The notes beneath the pieces were generated by a model that was not told the origin of the DNA, did no database searches, and worked only from the letters and a program-made list of their open reading frames with translations. Below are positions 10,271 to 19,702 of a stretch of DNA of 64,000 nucleotides, piece by piece (positions within the stretch are counted from its first letter, which is position 1; each line of letters opens with the position of its first letter). This DNA is from Takakia lepidozioides (lineage: Eukaryota; Streptophyta; Takakiopsida; Takakiales; Takakiaceae): NCBI GenBank assembly GCA_030704615.1, contig CM060734.1, forward strand, positions 59,100,042-59,164,041, given 5' to 3'. The position numbers were made by a program, and so were the translations under genes.

Positions 10271-12414
10271 TCGACAGAGAAATCGCATGTGACAACAAGC
10301 TTGGTCCACACACTGTTCCAAATTCAGAGGATTGGTCTGATGAAGCTGGTTTCACACAATACTCCACCCCGATATAATCAAGAAGTGCAAAACATGAAGA
10401 GCTGCAGGCACTTGATATTCTTTGACTCGAAAGGCGTTTCTGGAATACATGTATGCGGTAAGGCCGAGCCTGTACTCACTTGTCTTTCTTAATACATGTT
10501 TGTATTTCGTTTTGTACTCATCCCTATTTTGATCAATGCAGCAAGAGCTGGCAGAGGCAGCTGAGAATGGGAAATCCAAATACTACCACACTACAACAGA
10601 GGAACTTAGGACATCAAAGGGTGTGGAAGCAGCAATAAAGAAGGAGTATGAAATCCGCAGAACCAAACTAATGTCCGCCTTCGGAAAGCAGCTTAGAATA
10701 GTATATCCTGGCCTTGGTGTTGAGTTCCTTCTGTAGATCAAATCTCACTATGACAAGCATGTGCACCCGGAGATGCAGCAGGAGAAATTGCACCGGCTGG
10801 CCATCTCCATGGTCGACCCCCAAACCAAAATACGGTGGCTGGAGATTTGGAACTCAGATCAGACAGTGAAGGACTTGAATCAGTTCCCAAAGAACACTAT
10901 ACAGCTTGGCACAAAGGTGGAAGAAATCAGTGACATTGTATTTGACAACTGGCTACATTTTGGAGTCAGGTATGTATTCAAATAAATTCCATTTTTGTTG
11001 ACTTCATGAATGTGATGAGTACCTTATTTGCAAAACTGACACAAGAACAAATCTCATCTTCAAAGTGGTGAAAGCGGTTGGCGTCCCGTACAACAATTGA
11101 ATTCGATGACAACTACTGGAGTTGGGTGTTTGGGTTCTGCAATAATTTCCTCTCTGATGCAGGGACACTTCTGTTGTTTCAATCATGTGGCAAAGATAGT
11201 CGTCGGGCCTTGGCATCATACCTGAAGTCCTCTAGGTTTGAAGTTTTGCGCACATGGAATTGTGTGAACATCCTATACCTTGTGAAAGGGGGTTGTCCTG
11301 GTCAGCTGGTATGCCGTCTCCCTTCTTCTTGTGCTTTCATGCTGCGTTTCAATGTTCTCTGCAGCTCCACTATAGAAGAATGTGTAATGATCAACACCGA
11401 TCATGACAGATTCGTGACAAAACAGATTGTTGTATGCTTTTGTTTTGAATTTTGAGTGTGCAAACTTCCACTATAGTTTGTATTTACCACCCTAACCTGC
11501 AGTCTTTGGTAGACGAGGATGTTCGAGGCGATCTGCCTGCGGAGGATTCGCGCCTCAAAGACACCATCCTCCGTCCGTAGCTTTGAGATTTCTGACCAGG
11601 GTTGTTTCGTCAACCCCCCGTATGAGCCGCATGTTTATGACATTTTGTACAACTTCATGCAGTCCAGTCAGACTCTCAAGAGACCAGATGGCACTCCCTG
11701 AAGAGGTGCAAAGGAAAAACCCCATCGTTCATGTAGATACTGCTGGAGTCATGAAGCCACCATTCTGCACGGGTGGTCAATCTTTCTGTGTCCACAGGTT
11801 CGTTCTCTCCCTTCCTAATTGATTTGCTTTCACCAATTTCATCTTCTTAAAGCCCCCCCCACCAACCTATTCATGTCCTCCTGTCTGGTGCAGGAGCAAC
11901 TTACCATGCATGCAAGGCAGGCGGAAGAAGCCTTTTTGGCATGGAGGGTGATTCTGACCTTTACAAGACAGTGCTCCTCTCCCTTTTGTCTGGCTCCACT
12001 TCAGACACACAGACTGAGAGGATTCAAATCCGAAATGATGACGATCCCGAGGATAAGCAGGTCGACAACGATTTTTCATGTGAGTAAGTCCTAAACCCAC
12101 TTTGGGAGCCATACTCAATTTCTCGGCCATCAAATTTATAGTAATAATTTTTTTCGGGCTGTGACTTGCATGAAAGGCAGCGATGGATCTTCAGGAGATA
12201 CCCCCATTTGTGACGAGTCTGTTTTTGACAGCCCCCTTTCCAATTTTCTGCTTCCTGTGTATGCCGAAGCAATGGCACTTCATGCGGCCTAGTCTCTATC
12301 CCCCGACTTTTTATTGCCCGGCCGCAGGTGTAGCCAACGTAGATCCGGAGTTCTTCAATACTTAGACTTAGATGCAGAGGACGCGGGGATACATTGTACT
12401 GACTCTGAGTTAGA
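10271..12414 (+). pseudogene. Fossil DNA-methyltransferase-like gene (relative of the gene parts in the 38-52 kb transposon)
   Basis: I recognise this gene by comparison with the minus-strand exons at 42.0-42.6 kb and the methyltransferase halves at 38.4-40.6 kb. The order on one strand is: LGPHTVPNSEDW; an exon from 10,539 with EKLHRLAISMVD and RWLEIWNSDQ (matching EKLHRLATSCVD and RWLQIWNGSQ at 42.1-42.5 kb); a motif IV-like exon (FDDNYWSWVFGFC...LLLFQSCGKD, 11,100-11,290); and then FVNPPYEPHVYDILYNF. A degenerate motif I (NLSVSTG) is split by a 96-nt GT-AG intron (11,798-11,893) from GATYHACKAGGRSLFGMEGD. The intron position and phase equal those at 40,036-40,119. Several in-frame stops (near 10,377, 10,735, 11,056, 11,724) show it is dead. 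Its 5' part, including any ParB-like domain, is absent. Confidence 0.7.
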
Positions 12415-12548
12415 CTGAACTTTGTTCTTTTAATGTTATGTTTCATCCTCTTCGGAAAACATTGAATCCCCTTACTCCACTGTAGTTGTTCCGGCGGAAA
12501 AAACAGAAAATCAAAGAATCCACTTTCATTCAAATGGCAATATGTATG

Positions 12549-12895
12549 AATCCATCCCACAAACCCCACTCACTCTTCTCATATCCATTGTGCATTCATG
12601 CGTGCTCCATTCGTGAATGTTTTCCTTTATTAAACATCCAGTATACATTCATCCACTGTACTCTGTAATCCACCCCACAAACCTACCACACTCATGTCAT
12701 ATACATTGTGCATTCATCTATAGTGTATTCATGCATCCTCCAGTCATGAATGTTTTCCATTATTCAACATCCATTATACATTCATCCATTTTACTATTAC
12801 CCATCCCACATTCATCCATCTACTTTCATTTTTTGCACTCATCATCTATTTATCATCCACTCTACATTCATCCATCCTTCATTCATCTGTTGCTT
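12549..12895. repeat. ATTCATCCAT-rich minisatellite with about 120-bp higher-order duplication
   Basis: Degenerate copies of ATTCATCCAT/ACATTCATCC fill the interval. A longer unit starting AATCCAYCCCACAAACC (12,549 and 12,668) and containing ATTGTGCATTCAT and GTGAATGTTTTCC-like blocks is duplicated at a spacing of about 120-133 bp. It has no coding content. Confidence 0.7.
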
Positions 12896-13085
12896 TCAGG
12901 TGGGATTGACCACGTCCTTTTATTATGTCGTCCAGCTTGTTTCCACGGTGAAGGGTGTTCTTCCGTGGGAATACACTCCACTTCTTCCTTGGCGCGTGGT
13001 GACGGGGCCTTCAAGCGCGATGATGTGGCGTTGGCGCAAGGTGACGTGGCGTGAGCGCAGTTGCGCTCACGCGCTCACGCCGAGG
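12896..13085. other. Junction segment with GC-rich hairpin before Gypsy element 2
   Basis: This is a short stretch of unknown origin between the minisatellite and the abrupt start of gag sequence at about 13,085. It contains the perfect inverted repeat GCGTGAGCGCA / TGCGCTCACGC (13,049-13,059 and 13,062-13,072, 2-nt loop), followed by a further partial copy of the right arm. Confidence 0.5.
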
Positions 13086-14575
13086 CATCCCTGTCCTCCA
13101 ATGTGTTGCAGCCTCTGTGACATACTTCTTCAATATCTCCTCCAGCCTTTTCTCATAGTTTTCCCTCTTCAACTTTTCCTTCTTCTTACTCTTCCTTTTG
13201 AACTCTTGCTCTTCTTCCTCATCTAACTCATCTTCAGAGTCCTCATCATCCCTTTTCTCTCTTCTGAGCATCCCCAATTGCTCAATTCTGTTGGCTGTTT
13301 CAAATGCCTCCTCCACTGTACTATGGGGTAGCATGTCCACTTTCTTTTGTAATTCAGGTCTTAATCCACTCACAAACCAGGTCTTCTATAACCCATGACA
13401 GCCAACTTTTTCATCATCAATTCCATCTTTTCCATGTACTCCTCAACAGTTTCATGCTTCTTTTGCTTTAACTATTGTAAACTCCCATACACTTCATCCT
13501 CAGTTTTGCTTGTCATAAACTTGTTTCGGAATGCTGTACTAAGGCCATTCTAGGTTAGGAAATGATTATCAGGGAATCTTGCATACCATTCACTTGCTTT
13601 CTTAATAAGTGAGCATGGGAACAGTCTCATCTTGGCATCATCGCCATTTTCATTGTTCACAATACACATGTGGTACATCAAGATCTCCTTTTCTGCATAT
13701 ATTGGAAAATGTGGTTTTGCCCGTGTTGGTTGTACTGCCATCTGCGGCCCTACACCCTGCCCACTGACAGGTGCTGGTCCCCCTGCTGGTGCTGCTCCTT
13801 GAGGACCTGTTGTAGTAGTGGTGGAACCTCCACCAGGTGCTGGCCCCTGAGCACTCCCTGCTACTGGCCCCACTATATTCACAGTATTCCCAACTCCAGT
13901 TGCACTACTTCCCATACTCCCTGTCCCCCTAGAGCCAGATCCAGGCTGTCCGCCTGATCCCCCTGAGCCGACACCTTCGTTGGCCTGTGATCCAAGTGCT
14001 CCACTTGATCCAGGTCCAACAGGTTGGGATGTCCTAGTTGTAGTCTCAACCTCAACTGTTGGGTCTACTTCTTCATACTCTTCATCTTCCAATTTCTTCT
14101 CTCTGTTTTCATCTTCCAAGTTCTGTTCTTGGGTTTCTTCCTCTTCACTCATGTAACTCAATTACAATGGTGTTGGAGAGTCTGAACTCTCCGTTGGCTC
14201 TGCCACATCCTCCCCTCCTTCTTTGTCTTCCGTTTCAGAAACTGGAGTTCCTGCTTTTGGTGTTCCATGCCAACTCTTATCAAAGATTTCTGTGAAATCT
14301 TCTATCCAGGGATGTACCTCAGATCTCTCCCCTCGTGGCTGATCTTCATCCTGTACCAAATCCCTTAATCTTTCTTGTAAAGAATAAGAATGAGTGGCAT
14401 CCAACTCTGGTTCCTCCGGTATGGGTGATGTACTCTCCGATCTTAATGGTGTGAGAGGTCCAGATGACTCCCCTATGTCTATTCCTCTCTCCCAAAGATA
14501 TGGATAATTAGCTTTCAAATAACTCTCTCTCTTTGCTGAATATCTTTGAAGTCTAGCTTCTCTTTCATCACTCAT
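13011..14575 (-). pseudogene. Gag fragment of Gypsy element 2
   Basis: Equivalent to gag of element 1. MSDEREARLQRYSAK starts at 14,575. Frames break at 14,162 and 13,550. The capsid core (MRLFPCSLIKKASEWYARF) and the MSGLRPELQKKVDML segment are present, but both CCHC knuckles are lost because similarity ends at about 13,085. The last residues, down to 13,011, read into unrelated GC-rich sequence. Confidence 0.8.
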
Positions 14576-14595
14576 GTCCCATGTCTTTCATATCT

Positions 14596-15291
14596 TCAAT
14601 GAGGCAATAACCAAAACTCTCTTCTGTAGTATCTCTCGTATATGCCTGGGTTTCTTTCAAGCTTCAAAGCACCCTTGGCTATACTAGAAGTCTCTGTTAC
14701 CATATAACCATATGGCAAACACGTTTGGAAAGCTATTCTTGGTGTAAGTTTGATCCACAAGATATCCTTGGGAATCCAATTCTTTACCAGTACAAGTTCT
14801 TCATGCATATGAGTGTAAACATTCACTTTCCGTTCCTCCCAGCCTTCAAACTCCACTCGTTTAATGGATAGCAACGCTATCACATAAACCAGCGTTGGTA
14901 ACCAACTTGCTCTCCCTCTATAGGCCACTTGATAAATCTTTATCACTCCTTTCTCCAGACCCCACTCAGGATCTGCATCATGCACTCTCTTAAGAATGTT
15001 TTCTTTGCAACCGTCTAGCAATTCCAAGAATCTCTGAAAGAATTGCTTGGACAACCTTTCTTTCTCAGTTCCACAAGGAATTTGATTCACATCAAATTCT
15101 TTAATTCTCCAACCACCATGATCCCACCAGATACCTGTCACATCTGGTTGTTCTTGACCCAGTTCCCCAGTATGGTCGCCAAATGTCGAGCGGCTTTTAC
15201 TCACCCATCCCTTCGCTATCCGAGGTGGAAACTCCAAGATAGAAGAGTTGGATATCTCTAAGCACTCAGCCCACTCAGAACAATCAGTCAT
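14596..15291 (-). CDS. Uncharacterised ORF0 of Gypsy element 2 (231 aa, open)
   Basis: A 231-residue open frame upstream of gag starts MTDCSEWAECLEI. It contains GIWWDHGGWRIKEFDVNQI, FLELLDGCKENILKRVHDAD, ASWLPTLVYVIALLSIKR, WEERKVNVYTHMHEELVL and IAFQTCLPYGYMVTETSS. No membrane segment or catalytic motif stands out. It is the intact counterpart of the broken frame at 8,740-9,484. The interval of about 20 nt before the gag start suggests either separate translation or a frameshift link. I do not recognise the family. Confidence 0.5.
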   Translation of the reverse strand: MTDCSEWAECLEISNSSILEFPPRIAKGWVSKSRSTFGDHTGELGQEQPDVTGIWWDHGGWRIKEFDVNQIPCGTEKERLSKQFFQRFLELLDGCKENILKRVHDADPEWGLEKGVIKIYQVAYRGRASWLPTLVYVIALLSIKRVEFEGWEERKVNVYTHMHEELVLVKNWIPKDILWIKLTPRIAFQTCLPYGYMVTETSSIAKGALKLERNPGIYERYYRREFWLLPH

Positions 15292-15499
15292 GACCTACAG
15301 CTATTGAATCATGGTTGTGCTTCCTATTTGTATTTCTTCTTGCCTTCATGTTTGCAATCTACCTTACTGTGTATACTGAAACATCAGATTGCTTCAGTAT
15401 CTACCAGGTTCCATTCACTCATCCATTCATTCCACAGCTTCACTCATGTCTCTCTACACAATGTGTTTGTATCGAATAAGTATCAGATTATGATTTATC

Positions 15500-16183
15500 A
15501 GGTATCAGGCCAATGCCATGGTATCTCCAATCTGCCCTACAGTATCACTATAGTTTTGCATGTAACAAGCATCTACTGTTCATCTTTCCTCCTTCACCGT
15601 GCTCTCCATTCTTGCTCCCGTACTTGCTCTCCGCCTGATCTCCTCTCATGCATGTCCAAGAAGCGCTCCCCGTGTAAAAAGTGCCCCCTACTGGTGCTGC
15701 TCTGCCTAATCTATCTGCAAGCTGTTCCAACCGCCTAACTAACTAACTGTCACCCCTGAAGTAACACGTTCCCTCTGCAGATGTCGTTCCCACACAGTAG
15801 TTCCTTACTAATGATAACCGTTCCCTTCGTGCGCTGTGATGGGTTGTGCCAAACTGTGTTGGGATGTGACTCTGTCGAGCTGTGACTGGCTGTGTAAAGC
15901 TGTGTCGGGCTGTGTCGTGCTGTGTCGGGCTGTGATAAGCTATGATAGGTTGTGTAAAGCTGTGTCGGGCTGTGTCGTGCTGTGACTGGCTGTGCGTAGC
16001 TGTGTCGGGTTGTGATAAGCTATGATAGACTGTGACGGCTGTGTCGGGCTGTGATAACCCATGACTTGACTATGTGAGCCTGTCTACCACCCCTAAACCT
16101 GTGTGGCCTAAGTCTACCATCTGTAAGTCTGCGCAAAATTAAGGGTACCCCACAGAACCTGTAAAAGCATCTAAGTCCCAAAC
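15500..16183 (-). repeat. 5' LTR of Gypsy element 2 (inner edge approximate)
   Basis: It shares with the element 1 LTR the outer end (minus strand TGTTTGGGACTTAGATGC), CTGTGCAAAATTAAGGG-type blocks and the AACTGTCACCCCTGAAGTAAC block near 15,745. It contains an expanded GGCTGTG repeat run (15,830-16,060). Just outside, 16,184-16,196 reads CTGTTAGAGGGT on the minus strand, the same purine tract that precedes the 3' LTR of element 1. This LTR may therefore once have been shared by two elements in tandem. Confidence 0.6.
15830..16060. repeat. Expanded GGCTGTG tandem repeats in LTR
   Basis: Units of the form TGTGTCGGGCTGTG, TGTGATAAGCTATGATAG and TGTGTCGTGCTGTG alternate over about 230 bp. They are homologous to the shorter array at 9,950-10,105. 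Confidence 0.75.
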
Positions 16184-16197
16184 AACCCTCTAACAGA

Positions 16198-18029
16198 CAC
16201 TACAAGAATGCTTCATCCGGTGCAGAGAAAATGGGATATCTCTCAATCCAATGAAGTGCATATTTGCAGGCACACATGGACTGCTCCTGGGACATATAGT
16301 GTCCAGAGACGGCGTGGCGACAGACCCCGCAAAAGTGAGCGCCATTGTCGAACTTCCCGCACCAGAGACGTCGTCCAAAGTGAAGGGATTCCTTGGCCAC
16401 ACAGGGTGGTATAGGAAATTTATGGATAAGTATGCAGCAGAGGCATTACCTCTGACTCAACTATTGAGGAAGAACCAGGTATTTTCTTGGGATGCAGGGT
16501 GTTAGGAGTCTTTTGAAATGCTCAAGGAACGGTTGGTGTGATCTGCACTAGTCTTGGCAGCTCCGGATTGGAACACGCCTTTTCATGTTTATGTTGATGC
16601 TTCAGCGGTGGCAGTAAGATGTGCCCTTTGCCAACCAGACGCTGATGGCCATGATAATCCAATATCTTTCCCCAGTCGACAGCTGACATTCGCTGAGACT
16701 AGGTACAGCACCACGGAGCGAGAGGCTCTGGGAATGATTTTTGCCGTGAAGAAATATCGGCATTATTTATTGGAGACCCCGTTTACATTCTTTGTTGATC
16801 ACATGGCATTGCGGTACTTGATCAACAAACCTGACCTGACAGGGAGAATAGCAAGATGGGTCATTTTACTTCAGGAATTCGACTACAAGGTAGTCTACAA
16901 ACCGGGAAGGCTGAACGCCCAGGCCGATCATCTCTCGCGGTTGTCAGAGAAGATAGGGGACGAGCCTATAGACGATGATTTTCCGGATGCCTTCTTATTC
17001 TCGATTGAGATGGTTCCTCCTTGGTACGAACACATTGCTCAGTATCTTAGCACCCTGGAATTTCCACCAGGAATGGATCGACACGCACGAAGACGACTTC
17101 GATTGCGCAGTATGAAGTTTGCCCTTGTGGGAGGGCAACTTTATAGGAGGGGATTGGATGGACTCTTGAGGCGATGCGTCACTCCAGAGGAGGCTCCCCA
17201 GATTTTAGAGTCGGCTCATGACAGCATGTGCGGAGGACACTTTGCAGGGCGACTCACGGTCCAAAAATTTTTGAGGGCAGGATATTACTGGCCCTCCATG
17301 TTCAAAGATGCGCACATACATGTGCAAAAATGCGACTCTTGCCAGAGGTACGCTAAAAGGGATAACAGGCTTGGAATGCCGTTAGTTCCCACTCTCCCCC
17401 TTGCTCCGTTTGAGAAGTGGGGAATCGACTACGTAGGGGAAGTGCACCCCGCTTCAAGTCGACAAAATCGCTACATCATCGTAGCCACTGAGTATCTGAC
17501 CAAGTGGGCAGAGGCCAAGGCGGTCAAGAGGGCCAACGCCCAGGTAACCGCCTCTTTCATTTATGAAAATATTATTTCCCGATTCGGATGCCCTAAGGAG
17601 ATAGTGAGTGACATGGGCTCTCATTTTATTAACGACGTCATCGAAGAAATGATGGCAGCATTCTCCATCAAGCATCACAAGGCTACCCCCTATCACCCTC
17701 AGACAAGTGGTCAAGTAGAGCGCGCCAATCAGAGGGGTTAGACGAGCTTCGGCAGGCAGCAGCTCAACACATTGAGGCCGTCCAGCAAAGGAGGAAGGCT
17801 CGGTTTGACCTGAAGCGCAAAAAAAGGATTTTTGATCCATGAGATCTGGTATTATTGTTCGACAGTCGAAACGAGGAATTCGAGGCCAAGTTCGACTCAT
17901 ACTGGATGGGGCCCTATCTTGTCAAGACAGTCTTTGACAACGACTCATTACAATTGGAGACACTAAGGGGAGTGGAGTTCCCCAATCTGGTGAACGGTGT
18001 CCGGTGCAAGCACTACTACATGTGAGTTC
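16198..18029 (+). pseudogene. Gypsy element 3 pol remnant: RT end, RNase H, integrase
   Basis: This plus-strand remnant starts abruptly in the RT palm (LQECFIRCRENG, GTHGLLLGHIVSRDGV, KGFLGHTGWYRKF). A stop at 16,503 breaks the frame. From 16,554 the frame runs through RNase H (VYVDASAVAV, TEREALGMIFAVKKYRHYL, VDHMAL, ADHLSRL) and integrase (GGHFAGR, CDSCQR, GIDYVGEV, SDMGSHF, GQVERANQ) to 17,741. A deletion of roughly 300 nt then joins the catalytic core to the C-terminal GPY/F part (SYWMGPYLVKTVF, 17,900-18,025). It differs clearly from elements 1 and 2 in residues such as YVDAS and FVDHMALRYL, so it is another lineage. Confidence 0.9.
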
Positions 18030-18960
18030 CTTTAACCAATGAATTATTTCCCCCCATTAAGGGAAAGGTGCTAAGGGAGATCTTAGTGGCCTTTGCCCTG
18101 TCGGGAGAAATCTTTAGGATTTCTACCCGGTTTTTCGGAAGGAAATGTTGGTATTTCCTATCCATGATTCATTGGATATTGGAGCTCTATAAAGGTGGAG
18201 TGCAGGGCAACTAAGTTGCAATCATCCAATGAGACTTCTCTACTGGGAAGAGGTCAATAGGACTCTTACCCGTTAGGTTGTTGTACACCCTTTATTGGAG
18301 TTCCAAAGGTAGACCTTGGGAGGAGTGGTTGCTGCTCCCCTCACATGAGTGAAGGATGTTCGGCACAAGAAAACCCAGAAGTGCCTATGACCTTTTTAGC
18401 ATTAGGATATGTTGGTCCGTCTATTACTAGAGTGTGGTCCTCTGAGGTTCAGAAAGTATCCAAGTTTTTAGTTGTCTCACCATGAAATCTGCGATCCGGC
18501 GAGTCATGAAGATAGTTACCAGAGTGTGGTCCTCTGAGGTTCAGAATATATCCAATATTTTCCGTTGACGCGGGAGCTGCTCTTTAGCCCTCCCAGGTGC
18601 TTCCTGTTTAGGGGCATTTAGGCCCGTCCGAGCTCGAGTCGAGGCCCTAGCATTTAGAACCAAAGTCATATGATTATCAAATTGCACCGCGCATATCTCT
18701 CTTGCATCATCTAGGGGCTTCGAACCCAGTCCGGTGGGGGAGAATGGCGGTTTTGAAGTATTTTTTATCTGGGAACTCCAACTCTCTCCGAAGAGGGCGA
18801 GTCGAGTGGTTTTGAAGAATTTTTTTGGCTTATTCTTTTTATTTTTCCATCCTCTCTCCCGGAAGACTTGAACTCTCCGAAGAGGGAGAGCCGACGGGAA
18901 ATTACTCTTCATCTTTTTCATGTCACTTAAGAGAGTCGTTGACTCCAAGGGATATCAGTG
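18030..18960. other. Probable 3' flank/LTR debris of Gypsy element 3
   Basis: No gene. A purine run (AAGGGAAAGG, about 18,058-18,068) just after the integrase end could be a polypurine tract. The block AGAGTGTGGTCCTCTGAGG is directly repeated at about 18,429 and 18,521, and GGTTTTGAAG..CTCTCCGAAGAGGG blocks repeat at 18,750-18,890. The matching 5' LTR is absent from the window, so the LTR call is tentative. Confidence 0.35.
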
Positions 18961-19189
18961 ATACCCTAGTAGGGGGATTGTGCGAACCAGAGATTATGAG
19001 TTCTTTTACACTCGGGGCGAGTGTTCCCCATTGGTCGCCATATATGTAGATGCATATATTGGTACATATTTATTTTCAGATCGTTTTTGATCTTAATGCA
19101 GACAGTTTAGGCATTGTACTGCCAAAGCAGGGCAGTTTGTGAGTTATCTGGGAATTGCTGGTAAAGCACGTATGAATTTAGATTATGTC

Positions 19190-19702
19190 TGAGACGACCA
19201 TGGAGGAGCTCTGGCATCAAAATGACCGTAGGGAGCTGCATCGACAGCGAGTTAGGCTGCCAATTCGGTACCAGTAACGACAACATGCACCTGTTCGAAA
19301 CAATACATGACGACTGTTCCAGTCCCGGATTGCGATCTCTCTATTCTCCCGCCTTTCAAGTCCAGTAAGAGCACGCGGCGAGGAGTCTTGGCAATTGGAG
19401 GAAACAATCTGTACAACGATGAAATATCGCGACAATGCAAGTGCTGCATCGGAGCAAACGACGGGTGAAGGAGCTTCCCGACAAAGTTTTGAACTCCTCA
19501 ACGATGCAAAGTGTGTAGGAGGAAACTCCAGATGATCTGTGACCCAGTGGCAGGGCCAAAGACCCCCTGGGGGCACCACCAGTATTTTTACTGCCAGGAA
19601 GCAGCAGACTGCCTATATGGCGAAACCATGGAAACCAATCAAAGGTGTGGCTTTTCTTCCCCGATTCCCTTGAGATTTTGTGGGAAGCTACGAGCCATCT
19701 AA
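19190..19702 (+). other. Unrecognised broken reading frame with Cys-rich end
   Basis: Two plus-strand frames, interrupted by stops, read ETTMEELWHQNDRRELHRQ and, at the end, RRCKVCRRKLQ followed by GHHQYFYCQEAADCLYG. The CX2C..CX5C pattern could be a small zinc-binding module of a transposon protein. I recognise no family and cannot establish exons. The alternative minus-strand frames over the same bases look less protein-like. Confidence 0.2.

Larger units (their letters stand above)
13086..16183 (-). mobile_element. Gypsy element 2: truncated relative of element 1 (5' LTR, ORF0, partial gag)
   Basis: Sequence from 16,183 down to about 13,085 parallels element 1 from 10,217 down to about 7,235. 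It stops abruptly inside gag, so the whole pol region is missing. Nucleotide similarity in gag is high but clearly below identity, and LTR similarity is lower, so this is a separate, older insertion rather than a recent duplicate. Confidence 0.85.

Noticed and set aside
16198-16210. CACTACAAGAATG as a CACTA left terminus
   Set aside because: These bases encode the conserved LQEC segment of the Gypsy RT, so the match is coincidental.
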